DNA of 37,511 bases from a bacterium (GCA_023267555.1 JAHFMZ010000005.1:1-37511); one strand, 5' to 3'. Shown: positions 1-6,080, counted from the stretch's first letter. A program made the numbers and translations. The notes: generated by a model from the letters alone, not told the origin.

Positions 1-93
1 GATTGTACTGACGGACTTTATCATCAAAATAATATAGCTAGTGGGGATGCTGTAAAAGCTGTTGAAGATATTTACTTACACCTACACGCCTAG
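1..93 (+). CDS. 3' end of an unrecognised protein (partial)
   Basis: The frame is open from the first base to a TAG at 91-93 and encodes 30 residues ending in EDIYLHLHA. The gene starts outside the window. Its composition looks like a normal soluble protein C-terminus, and it converges with the membrane-protein gene on the opposite strand, whose stop overlaps this one by a few bases. I do not recognise the family from so short a tail. Confidence 0.55.
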   Translation, partial: DCTDGLYHQNNIASGDAVKAVEDIYLHLHA

Positions 94-623
94 ACCAACC
101 TCGCTACAGCAGTAATAATAATAAAAGATCCAATAACATCAATCGTATAAGTAAGCACCACAAATTCCCAAAACTTTATCTTTGATATACCCATAAAAGT
201 CAAACCTATTTCATCTGGGAATGGAGAAGCGACAATCATCGCACCAAAAATTGCGAGCAAAATTTTTGTAACCTTTGCCTTTGTTGCTTTCTCCAACAAT
301 GCTTGTGCGTGATGTCCCAATTCGTGTAGCAAAACATCTTTGATAAAACGAAAAATTAATAAATCAGCCAGCAATCCACCAAAAGCAGCCAAAAGAGCGA
401 GGAAAATAAGTTGCCCCACCCCGACTGTAATCTTTGAAAACATAAGCACTGCTAGTCCAGCCGTAAATGAAAACGAATAAAGCATACCAGTTATAAAGGT
501 ATATAATACTTTATTTGTTTGAGACGCTGTCTCAACTAAATTAGAAAAAATAGTTAATCTACCAATAGCAAAAGCTGCTATGAATGTTAAAACCAAAATA
601 ATAGTATATTTATACCTACGCAT
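90..623 (-). CDS. Small multi-pass membrane protein, possibly DedA/VTT-like
   Basis: The protein has 177 residues from the chosen ATG (MRRYKYTIIL) and about five hydrophobic segments. A mid-protein SPFPDEIGLTFMG stretch recalls the re-entrant loop of DedA/VTT small membrane proteins, so a lipid- or ion-handling role is possible but weakly supported. A HELGHH string follows the third hydrophobic segment and resembles an HExxH metalloprotease motif, but no further protease signature is visible. I chose the internal ATG at 623 rather than the ORF-track start at 695 because the upstream 24 codons run into the duplicated tRNA-Ser fragment, and because TGTATACT sits exactly six bases before this ATG, as in other genes here. 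The mRNA would then be leaderless. Confidence 0.6.
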   Translation of the reverse strand: MRRYKYTIILVLTFIAAFAIGRLTIFSNLVETASQTNKVLYTFITGMLYSFSFTAGLAVLMFSKITVGVGQLIFLALLAAFGGLLADLLIFRFIKDVLLHELGHHAQALLEKATKAKVTKILLAIFGAMIVASPFPDEIGLTFMGISKIKFWEFVVLTYTIDVIGSFIIITAVARLV

Positions 624-629
624 CAAATA

Positions 630-637
630 AGTATACA
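630..637 (-). promoter_or_regulatory. -10 box of the membrane-protein gene (leaderless start)
   Basis: On the minus strand TG-TATACT is followed by TATTTG and then the ATG, which puts the expected transcription start at the start codon. There is no Shine-Dalgarno sequence. Confidence 0.5.
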
Positions 638-645
638 ACAATCTA

Positions 646-792
646 TGCGGAAATGGTTGGATTTGGTCACGAGGTCTAGTTTTGTGAGTACTCAAAACAG
701 AAGACCTCGCGACCCCTATTCAAATCAACACAAAAGCAAAGCAGTTTGCTTTCTCATTTCTCACAAAATATATTCGCAAGCTCATTATTTTG
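646..792 (-). repeat. tRNA-linked palindromic element next to tRNA-Ser
   Basis: Read in the tRNA direction, the element follows tRNA-Ser and has three parts. First is a perfect hairpin AAAGCAAA-CTGC-TTTGCTTT. Second is an inverted copy of the tRNA T-arm (GATTTG), a conserved AATAGG bulge and a long stem GGTCGCGAGGTCT/AGACCTCGTGACC. Third is a forward copy of the tRNA 3' end. The distal copy is a 20-bp exact direct repeat (646-665 equals 791-810) beginning in the T-loop. The same architecture, with tRNA-specific arms, lies beside tRNA-Glu and tRNA-Val. It could be a tiny integrative element, the remnant of a larger one, or a structured 3' trailer; no protein is encoded. Confidence 0.75.
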
Positions 793-879
793 CGGAAATG
801 GTTGGATTTGAACCAACGGACGGATTGCTCCGTCGCTTGTTTTCGAAACAAGTGCCTTAAACCACTCAGCCACATTTCC
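793..879 (-). tRNA. tRNA-Ser(CGA)
   Basis: The 87-nt sequence folds as a class II tRNA. The acceptor pairs GGAAATG with CATTTCC, the anticodon stem CTTGT/ACAAG carries a TTCGAAA loop with anticodon CGA (reads UCG), a long variable arm GACGGA/TCCGTC is present, and the T-arm is GTTGG-TTCAAAT-CCAAC. CCA is not encoded after the G discriminator. A 3' fragment of this tRNA is duplicated downstream. Confidence 0.93.
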
Positions 880-890
880 TTGTAAAGGCG

Positions 891-899
891 ATTATAGCA
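891..899 (-). promoter_or_regulatory. Extended -10 promoter of tRNA-Ser
   Basis: TGcTATAAT on the minus strand lies 11 nt before the tRNA 5' end. It is divergent from the murA promoter, about 40 bp away. Confidence 0.6.
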
Positions 900-932
900 C
901 AATTAAATTATCCACACATAACATAGCGTATA

Positions 933-941
933 TGCTATAAT
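933..941 (+). promoter_or_regulatory. Extended -10 promoter of the XRE-MurA gene (leaderless)
   Basis: TGcTATAAT is followed by six bases (TATAAA) and the ATG at 948, so transcription should begin at or next to the start codon. No convincing -35 or Shine-Dalgarno sequence is visible. Confidence 0.65.
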
Positions 942-947
942 TATAAA

Positions 948-2465
948 ATGAAACAACAAGAAGAAATGACTAAAGTCGCAAACTTTATCAAGAAAACCCG
1001 CGAAGAACGTGGCCTCACTCAAGGAGATTTCGCCAAAGCTTTGAAAACAACTCAAAGCGCCGTAGCACGTATCGAGTCTGGCAAACAAAATGTAACTGTC
1101 GACCAACTTTCAAAAATAAGCGAGGCCTTGGGTCGACCAATTCTTTCTCTCACAAATACTTTAGATTTCAAAATAGAAGGTGGGCACAAATTATCTGGCA
1201 AAATAGAAACCAACACCTCAAAAAACGGCGCTGTAAATATAATGGTCGCCGCAATTATCAATCAAGGTACGACAACTCTTCGTAATATTCCTCATATTGA
1301 AGAAGTAAAACGTTATAAAGAACTTCTAGAAAGTCTCGGTGTCAAAATTCGTTGGACTCACAATGATACTGCTCTTGAAATCACTCCACCGAAAAAATTA
1401 ACCTTTTCAAAAATAAACAAAGAAGTTGCAGAAAAAATTCGCTCTTTCACTTTTGCTGGAGCCTTCATTCATTTTAGTAACAAATTTTCTCTCCCCCACT
1501 CTGGTGGTTGCAAAATGGGAGAACGCACTGTCGCATCACATAAATATGCCCTTGAACATATCGGTGTACATATAGAAACCAAAGAAAACTGCTATATTAT
1601 TTCCTATAAAAAATTAAAACCTGCCGAATTTATTTTATATGAATCATCAGACACCGGTGCCATCACCGCCCTCATCGCGGCTGCCAAAATAAATGGAAAA
1701 ACTGTCATCAAATGTGCCCCACCGAATTATCAAGTACAGGATGTATGTTTTTTGCTTGAAAAAATGGGAATAAAAATTGATGGCATAGGTACCAGCACTC
1801 TCACTGTGCACGGAAAAGAAATTATTAATGAAAATATTGAACATTACAACAGCGAAGACCCAATCGAAAGTATGTTCTTCCTTTCAGCTGCGATTGTCAC
1901 ACACTCTCGTCTCACTATCACCAGATGTCCGATTGATTTTCTAGAATTAGAATTAGAAAAATTAAAACATATGGGATTAAAATTTACCAAAAGTAAAATC
2001 TATCTCTCCAATAATTTACGTACCAAACTTGTAGACATCACCATACAACCATCCAAACTCGTCGCACCTCACGACAAGATTCACACTCAACCATATCCAG
2101 GGATAAATAATGATAACCTTCCTTTTTTCGTGCCAATTTGTTGTTTCGCAGAAGGACAAACTCTCATTCACGATTGGACTTGGGAAAATCGCGCGATTTA
2201 TTTTACAGAATTAAACCGTCTTGGTGCTGATATTAAATTGCTTGATCCACATCGCGCGCTTGTAACAGGTGTGAAAAAATTACGTGGTACACAAATCGTC
2301 TCCCCTCCTGCGCTTCGTCCAACAGCGATTATTTTGATTGCGATGCTCGCAGCCGAAGGCACATCAATGCTTCGAAATGTGTATTCTATAAAGCGTGGTT
2401 ATGCGGATATAGCGGAGAGATTAAATTCGATTGGAGCGAAGATAACTGTGTTGCGGGGGGTTTAG
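948..2465 (+). CDS. murA: XRE-type HTH domain fused to MurA-like enolpyruvyltransferase
   Basis: MurA transfers enolpyruvate from PEP to UDP-GlcNAc, the first committed step of peptidoglycan synthesis in the cytoplasm. Residues 8-66 form a Cro/CI-type helix-turn-helix (RGLTQGDFAKAL...TTQSAVARIESG). Residues 74-505 match MurA, with the KNGA motif (Lys92, counterpart of E. coli Lys22), GGCKMGER with Cys188 at the position of the fosfomycin-target Cys115, an ALRPTA arginine motif and the C-terminal IKRGYADIAERL signature. The usual PTD motif around the catalytic aspartate is altered to NND. Total length is 505 residues against about 420 for MurA alone, the difference being the HTH. The fusion suggests DNA binding linked to cell-wall metabolism, or simply a fold tag; which one cannot be told here. 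The ATG at 948 is set by the promoter spacing; 966 is an alternative. Confidence 0.88.
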   Translation: MKQQEEMTKVANFIKKTREERGLTQGDFAKALKTTQSAVARIESGKQNVTVDQLSKISEALGRPILSLTNTLDFKIEGGHKLSGKIETNTSKNGAVNIMVAAIINQGTTTLRNIPHIEEVKRYKELLESLGVKIRWTHNDTALEITPPKKLTFSKINKEVAEKIRSFTFAGAFIHFSNKFSLPHSGGCKMGERTVASHKYALEHIGVHIETKENCYIISYKKLKPAEFILYESSDTGAITALIAAAKINGKTVIKCAPPNYQVQDVCFLLEKMGIKIDGIGTSTLTVHGKEIINENIEHYNSEDPIESMFFLSAAIVTHSRLTITRCPIDFLELELEKLKHMGLKFTKSKIYLSNNLRTKLVDITIQPSKLVAPHDKIHTQPYPGINNDNLPFFVPICCFAEGQTLIHDWTWENRAIYFTELNRLGADIKLLDPHRALVTGVKKLRGTQIVSPPALRPTAIILIAMLAAEGTSMLRNVYSIKRGYADIAERLNSIGAKITVLRGV

Positions 2466-2474
2466 GATCTAAAA

Positions 2475-2765
2475 TTATAAATATAGCTTTTGGTATTTCT
2501 TCATTGCATCTTCTATAAGACTAAGTCCTTTTCCCTTTTTAGTTACACTATAAAGATTATCTTTTGTCTTTTTAACCATACCTTCTTCTATAAGTTTGTT
2601 TAACTTCAGAGTAAGCGTGCGCGTGGAAATACCTTCTAGCGTTCTCTCTAATTCACAAAAGCGTCTTGGGCCTTCAATTAAGAAATGCATAATTAACATT
2701 GTCCAAGTATCAGAAAGAAGTTTGGCAACTTTGGTTACTGGGCAAATAATATCTTTTGCTGACAT
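2475..2765 (-). CDS. HxlR-family winged-helix transcriptional regulator
   Basis: The 96-residue protein has the HxlR layout: N-terminal CPVTKVAKLLSDTW, then a winged helix with the RRFCELERTLEGIS and TRTLTLKLNKL recognition region. HxlR proteins are small dimeric DNA-binding regulators. Several (YodB, HypR, QorR) sense oxidants or electrophiles through one N-terminal cysteine, and a cysteine at the equivalent place (Cys8) is present. The gene diverges from a LUD-domain gene, and a palindrome CTTTAC-AAA-GTAAAG lies between them, so autoregulation and control of the neighbour are likely. The extended -10 TGgTATAAT stands six bases before the ATG, giving a leaderless mRNA. The stop faces the end of murA only nine bases away. 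Confidence 0.85.
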   Translation of the reverse strand: MSAKDIICPVTKVAKLLSDTWTMLIMHFLIEGPRRFCELERTLEGISTRTLTLKLNKLIEEGMVKKTKDNLYSVTKKGKGLSLIEDAMKKYQKLYL

Positions 2766-2771
2766 ATATAT

Positions 2772-2780
2772 ATTATACCA
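2772..2780 (-). promoter_or_regulatory. Extended -10 promoter of the HxlR gene (leaderless)
   Basis: TGgTATAAT on the minus strand is followed by ATATAT and the ATG at 2765, again with a six-base spacing. The palindromic operator lies just upstream of it. Confidence 0.6.
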
Positions 2781-2791
2781 CTATAAATGTA

Positions 2792-2806
2792 CTTTACAAA
2801 GTAAAG
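2792..2806. promoter_or_regulatory. Palindromic operator, probable HxlR binding site
   Basis: The perfect inverted repeat CTTTAC-AAA-GTAAAG is centred between the divergent HxlR and LUD genes, overlapping the upstream parts of both promoters. Its size and position fit a dimeric winged-helix repressor site. This is inferred from position and symmetry only. Confidence 0.55.
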
Positions 2807-2815
2807 CATATTAGT

Positions 2816-2821
2816 TATACT
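2816..2821 (+). promoter_or_regulatory. -10 box of the LUD-domain gene
   Basis: TATACT lies just past the palindrome and about 30 nt before the ATG at 2852, giving a short leader of roughly 24 nt without a GGAGG-like sequence. Confidence 0.4.
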
Positions 2822-2851
2822 AAAATAATTACAAATGTTAAAAAAATAAAT

Positions 2852-3469
2852 ATGGACTTTAAAACGATTGCAACCCAAGAATCTATAAATGAAACTTTTA
2901 AAAATCTAAAAAAGAATAACTTTGAACCAATTCAAGTGAACACAAAGGAGGAAGCTCTTTTGAAAATAAAAGAACTAATCCCCGCTGGAGCTTCTGTTAT
3001 GAATGGTGCGTCTGAAACATTAAGTGAAATAGGGTATATTGACCTTCTAAAAAGTGGTGACCACCAGTGGAACAATCTCCACAATGCAATTCTTGCCGAA
3101 AGCGATCCCGCAAAGCAGACACAACTCCGCCACAACGCAATCAATTCAGATTTTTATCTTGGAAGTGTGCACGCTCTGACTGAAACCGGAGAAATTGTAT
3201 TTGCTTCAAATAGTGGAAGCCAGTTACCTCACCTTGCATTCACTTCACAAAATATAGTGCTCGTAGCTGGTGCTCAGAAAATAACACCAACAATAGACGA
3301 AGCTTTCGCACGAATAGAGAAATATATAATCCCGCTTGAAGATGTACGTATGAAGAAAGTTTATGGATTTGGAACCCAGCATTCAAAAACTCTCATTCTC
3401 CGCAAAGAAAATTCAGCGATGGGTCGTAAAGTATACGTAATCGTAGTAAATGAATCTTTAGGGTTTTAA
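2852..3469 (+). CDS. LUD-domain protein (LutC/YkgG-like)
   Basis: The 205-residue protein carries the LUD signature: PAGASVMNGASETLSEIG near residues 45-62, then DFYLGSVHALTETGEIVFAS and a VLVAGAQKI strand. LUD-domain proteins include LutB/LutC of lactate oxidation, but many single-domain members have unknown roles in redox or anion metabolism. I took the ATG at 2852; the track start at 2756 would add 32 unrelated residues across the promoter and operator. The divergent HxlR regulator with a cysteine sensor suggests induction by an oxidant or electrophile. No lutA or lutB neighbours are present, so lactate use is not supported. Confidence 0.82.
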   Translation: MDFKTIATQESINETFKNLKKNNFEPIQVNTKEEALLKIKELIPAGASVMNGASETLSEIGYIDLLKSGDHQWNNLHNAILAESDPAKQTQLRHNAINSDFYLGSVHALTETGEIVFASNSGSQLPHLAFTSQNIVLVAGAQKITPTIDEAFARIEKYIIPLEDVRMKKVYGFGTQHSKTLILRKENSAMGRKVYVIVVNESLGF

Positions 3470-3472
3470 AAA

Positions 3473-3633
3473 CCACGGAGAGTCGGTCACAAAACTAATT
3501 CCTCACTTTGTTCGTCATAATTAGTTTCGCGACCCCTATTCGACTCTCCGACGAAAGCCAAGCAGTTGGCTTTCTTGGGGTCACAGAACAAAAATGGCTC
3601 AAACAATTTTGCTTGAGCTCATTTTTGTACCTG
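3473..3633 (-). repeat. tRNA-linked palindromic element next to tRNA-Glu
   Basis: In the tRNA direction the order is as follows. First, a long hairpin whose outer arm TGGGGTCACAG is the tRNA acceptor 3' end itself, mirrored at 3576-3586. Second, the perfect hairpin AAAGCCAA-CTGC-TTGGCTTT. Third, an inverted T-arm copy CGGAGAGTC, an AATAGG bulge, the stem GGTCGCGAAACTAATT with its partner AATTAGTTTTGTGACC, and a forward copy GACTCTCCGTGG of the tRNA 3' end. The bulge, the GGTCGCGA/GTGACC blocks and the CTGC hairpin are shared with the tRNA-Ser element, while the arms follow the local tRNA. Confidence 0.75.
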
Positions 3634-3705
3634 TGACCCCACGGAGAGTCGAACTCCGCTTACCGGCATGAAAAGCCGATGTCCTAACCGATAGACGATG
3701 GGGCC
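3634..3705 (-). tRNA. tRNA-Glu(UUC)
   Basis: The 72-nt cloverleaf pairs GGCCCCA with TGGGGTC, has anticodon loop CTTTTCA (UUC) and T-arm GCGGAG-TTCGACT-CTCCG. CCA is not encoded; the discriminator A is followed by CAG, which forms part of the adjoining palindrome. Confidence 0.93.
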
Positions 3706-3717
3706 AATTAGTTAAAT

Positions 3718-3726
3718 ACTATAACA
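3718..3726 (-). promoter_or_regulatory. Extended -10 promoter of tRNA-Glu
   Basis: TGtTATAGT on the minus strand lies 12 nt before the tRNA-Glu 5' end. It is divergent from the tRNA-Val promoter. Confidence 0.5.
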
Positions 3727-3762
3727 CATTTCTACACTTTTTCAAAATTAAAGAAAGTAATA

Positions 3763-3768
3763 TATAAT
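3763..3768 (+). promoter_or_regulatory. -10 box of tRNA-Val
   Basis: TATAAT lies 10 nt before the tRNA-Val 5' end. No TGn extension is present. Confidence 0.5.
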
Positions 3769-3778
3769 CTATTTGTAA

Positions 3779-3854
3779 GGGCGGTTAGCTCAGTTGGTAG
3801 AGCGCCACATTGACGTTGTGGATGTCAGAGGTTCGAATCCTCTATCGCCCACCA
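3779..3854 (+). tRNA. tRNA-Val(GAC)
   Basis: The 76-nt cloverleaf pairs GGGCGGT with ATCGCCC, has anticodon loop TTGACGT (GAC) and T-arm CAGAGG-TTCGAAT-CCTCT. CCA is encoded, unlike in the Ser and Glu genes. A decayed copy of its 3' end lies about 180 nt downstream. Confidence 0.94.
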
Positions 3855-4053
3855 AAAAATAAACGTAGTGAAATTTTTGTGGACGATAAGAAAGACACCT
3901 GCGTGTCTTTCGCGAGGATTCGAAGGGCCGCAGCGATGTTTTGCTAGCAAGCAAAACCGCGAGGGGCGGGCTGCGAAAAATTTTTGTGACGACAAAAATT
4001 TATTTGTAGCCGAATCTCCTGTAATTTTTGTGACCGACTCCTCTATCCCTACC
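3855..4053 (+). repeat. tRNA-linked palindromic element next to tRNA-Val (decayed or composite)
   Basis: The order follows the Ser and Glu elements. There is a perfect hairpin AAAGACAC-CTGC-GTGTCTTT (3891-3910), an inverted T-arm copy GAGGATTCGAA (3914-3924), internal stems (GCCGCAGC/GCTGCG and GTTTTGC/GCAAAAC), a second forward T-arm copy near 4010, and finally GTGACC followed by a diverged copy of the tRNA 3' end (GACTCCTCTATCCCTACC). It is longer and more degenerate than the other two, as if an element inserted into an older one. ORFs called across it on either strand are not credible genes. Confidence 0.65.
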
Positions 4054-4059
4054 GACACC

Positions 4060-4089
4060 AAAACAAAAACCAGCCCTTCCAAGCTGGTT
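4060..4089 (-). terminator. Terminator of the ParB-like gene
   Basis: On the minus strand the hairpin ACCAGC-N8-GCTGGT is followed by TTTTTGTTTTG, typical of an intrinsic terminator. The U-tract has the same T-G-T pattern as the flhC-like and 32053 terminators. Confidence 0.75.
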
Positions 4090-4122
4090 CCATAAAAAAT
4101 TTTTACATAAATCAAAAGAACA

Positions 4123-5094
4123 TTATTTTTTCTTCGCAATAAATGCTTTCAGTGCATCAATTCTGATCTGCAAAAATTCAACAACTTGTTTGGCTTGTGA
4201 CAATAAAGCCGGAGCTCTATCACCCAAACCATACGAGAGACAATCCATCTCGAACTTTGCAAACTCTTCTTCGGTCAAATTGCCAGATACTTGATTGGTG
4301 GCAGCAGTCAACTTCTTGAAGAAATTAAAGTACTCATCTCGGCGTTCACTAGGCCTTGAACGAACGTGTTTGCCACTGGCTATTCTGTAACGACGAGAAA
4401 CAATACTGATTGCTCTCTGCAACATAGCAGGAGAGCCCCCATTATTCATCTTGATAGCCTCTTCCAAAACAATCTTCTGTTCATTTTGCGCATTTCTGGC
4501 AAGTTCCACTCCCATTAAAAATGTCAGACCACTCCCTTTTTGGTCTATCAACTTCAATAAGTCTGGATGCAGATTGGTTAATGTCTTGTAAGGATTAGCC
4601 CATTGCTCAGACTTGCCATTTGTTTCTGCAAACATATCAACACTTCTGCCAATGAATCCTTTTGGATTTATTTTCTCCTGATGTTGTAAAAGAAGAGACA
4701 TCACTCTAACCAATTCAAAATGTTTGTGACCTCTCCGACACATATTTTCGGCAGATTGCCTAAGTACGCGTAACGGATCAAGCTGGCCGTCATACTCTTC
4801 TTTGAGGACTGTACAAAGAATCATTTTGGCACCGTTTTTCTTGCAAGCCCTCCACCTGGATTCACCAAAAAAAATATAATAAAAACCAGGTCTTCCTTTG
4901 GCTGGATTAACGAGGATGGCTTGCTCTTGGCCTATTTTGGCAATGGAAACACTTAACTCAGTGATGGCCTCTTCTTCAAAATCTATCCTTGATTGATGTT
5001 TATCGGGCAAGACCTTGTCCATCGCCAACAGAAGAGTGACTGGAGCTTCACTCTCTTCTTGAACAAATGCTACTTTCTTAGCCAATTTAGCCAT
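4123..5094 (-). CDS. ParB-like N-terminal-domain protein
   Basis: The 323-residue protein begins with a ParB/Srx-type domain: HQSR at 33-36, a helix ITELSVSIAKIGQEQAI, the nucleotide-binding-type box GESRWRA at 77-83 and ENMCRRG at 116-122, the positions of the GERRxRA and ENxxR motifs by which ParB binds CTP. A helical middle part may hold the DNA-binding helices, and a basic, helical tail ends in FIAKKK. No ParA is encoded nearby and no parS-like palindrome was seen, so plasmid or chromosome segregation is unproven. It lies just after the flhD/flhC-like pair, an order reminiscent of the parB-bisD-bisC block of ICEclc. The start has an AGGGAGAAG ribosome-binding-like site, and the gene has its own terminator. 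Confidence 0.75.
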   Translation of the reverse strand: MAKLAKKVAFVQEESEAPVTLLLAMDKVLPDKHQSRIDFEEEAITELSVSIAKIGQEQAILVNPAKGRPGFYYIFFGESRWRACKKNGAKMILCTVLKEEYDGQLDPLRVLRQSAENMCRRGHKHFELVRVMSLLLQHQEKINPKGFIGRSVDMFAETNGKSEQWANPYKTLTNLHPDLLKLIDQKGSGLTFLMGVELARNAQNEQKIVLEEAIKMNNGGSPAMLQRAISIVSRRYRIASGKHVRSRPSERRDEYFNFFKKLTAATNQVSGNLTEEEFAKFEMDCLSYGLGDRAPALLSQAKQVVEFLQIRIDALKAFIAKKK

Positions 5095-5172
5095 TTATCT
5101 TCTCCCTATTTTTGTCAATTTAATACCCGAAACAGCTGGGCTTCAAGGAGTAATCTACCATAAATAATAAGC

Positions 5173-5205
5173 AAAACAAAAGGGCTGCGACTGCTCGCAC
5201 CCCTT
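5173..5205 (-). terminator. Terminator after the flhC-like gene
   Basis: On the minus strand AAGGGGTGCGA-GCAG-TCGCAGCCCTT (one mismatch) is followed by TTTGTTTTG. It separates the flhDC-like operon from the ParB-like gene, so the latter probably has its own promoter. Confidence 0.75.
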
Positions 5206-5221
5206 CAGATGAATCTGACTA

Positions 5222-5767
5222 TTATTGTTGGACTTTGGTTTTCCCAGCCCTAGCTGGCATATTACACAGCCCACACACAAAGTTTTTATGGAATCCCAAG
5301 GAATCATCAGCTCGGGTAACAAAATTTCCCTGACACTCGTTACATCTTGTCATTCTTAACATCGGATGATTGTATTTCATCATCTTCAACATCATCCAAG
5401 CCCTAGTGATGGAAAAGAAAGGATGATTTTTGTCATAGTTACAATGACGAGAAACCTCCTCCAAATACATCTCATAGGACTTAATCAAAAGTTCAAGAGG
5501 AGACAGCTCAGTGTATTTACTGAAAATTTGATAATACCCCATAAAGAGTGATGAATGAATATTCGGTTGCCACGTCGAATACCAATCTTCCGAAAATGGC
5601 AACATCCCCTTTGGTGGAGATTCTCCCAACACCTCTTTATACAACTGAATCAAAATTTCCCGCGAAAGATTAAACTCTTCTTCAAGCACTTGCAAACGAG
5701 CTCGAAGTTGTATCAATCTAATAGCCATAGCCGTTTCAAAAGCTTGTTGAGAAGGAGTGTTAAACAT
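5222..5767 (-). CDS. flhC: FlhC-like transcriptional regulator subunit
   Basis: The 181-residue protein follows E. coli FlhC along its length. The matches are RLIQLRARLQVLEEEFNLSR near the N-terminus, then SPPKGMLPFSEDWYSTW at 50-66, SLFMGYYQIF, a SITRAWMM helix, and a zinc site with all four cysteines (RCNECQGNF Cys142/145 and VCGLC Cys165/168; E. coli 137/140/157/160). FlhC binds DNA with FlhD as the FlhD4C2 activator. In proteobacteria the complex turns on flagellar genes, and its relatives (SetDC, AcaDC, BisDC) turn on conjugative-element transfer. No flagellar gene is in the window. The start overlaps the flhD-like stop by eight bases and has GAAGGAG before the ATG, so translation is probably coupled. 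Finding this pair in a CPR-like contig suggests transfer from proteobacteria. Confidence 0.85.
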   Translation of the reverse strand: MFNTPSQQAFETAMAIRLIQLRARLQVLEEEFNLSREILIQLYKEVLGESPPKGMLPFSEDWYSTWQPNIHSSLFMGYYQIFSKYTELSPLELLIKSYEMYLEEVSRHCNYDKNHPFFSITRAWMMLKMMKYNHPMLRMTRCNECQGNFVTRADDSLGFHKNFVCGLCNMPARAGKTKVQQ

Positions 5768-6080
5768 CTTCAGTCTCCTTCAACTTTATCAAGGCCGCCA
5801 TATTAATGATTGCGTTGTGTATGCCTTCATATTCCGTACCTTTTCGTCTGTCTTTCAAAGCGCTCACCAAGCCACTTTGATCAATCCTAAACAAAAAAGT
5901 TGGAGCTCTTGAAATTTCAAAAATCTCGGCTACATTCATCAGAGAAAGTTCTTCGGCAATTGTCTGACTGACACCAAAACGAATCATCGCTTGTGCAATT
6001 TCCTCTTTGGCAACTTGAGCGATGGTTTGCAAAATATACAAATTAAGCGCCACCACCAAATCTCTTGATTCTTGAATCAT
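5760..6080 (-). CDS. flhD: FlhD-like transcriptional regulator subunit
   Basis: The protein has 106 residues from the ATG at 6080. It aligns with FlhD: VVALNLYILQTIAQVAKEE (compare E. coli INLSYLLLAQRLIVQDK), AMIRFGVSQTIAEELSLMN (compare AMFRLGINEEMATTLAALT) and FLFRID. FlhD is the all-helical partner that multimerises with FlhC and tunes DNA binding. I rejected the track start at 6173 because AAGGAGGG lies ten bases before the ATG at 6080 and the extra 31 residues have no counterpart. It overlaps the flhC-like gene, the classical flhDC order. A sigma70-type promoter and a leader hairpin precede it. Recognition rests on FlhC being adjacent as much as on its own sequence. Confidence 0.8.
   Translation of the reverse strand: MIQESRDLVVALNLYILQTIAQVAKEEIAQAMIRFGVSQTIAEELSLMNVAEIFEISRAPTFLFRIDQSGLVSALKDRRKGTEYEGIHNAIINMAALIKLKETEDV

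Noticed and set aside
90-695. HELGHH in the small membrane protein as a zinc protease motif
   Set aside because: No third ligand or family signature is visible and the overall layout fits DedA-like proteins better.
646-792. Integron attC site
   Set aside because: It is a bulged palindrome, but the RYYYAAC/GTTRRRY core sites are absent and the arms are tRNA-derived.
645-860. ORFs over the tRNA-Ser region on both strands
   Set aside because: They run through tRNA-Ser and its palindromic element; the peptides are by-products.
3825-4139. ORFs of 75 and 104 aa after tRNA-Val
   Set aside because: They overlap the tRNA end, the palindromic element and a terminator, and have no protein-like conservation features.
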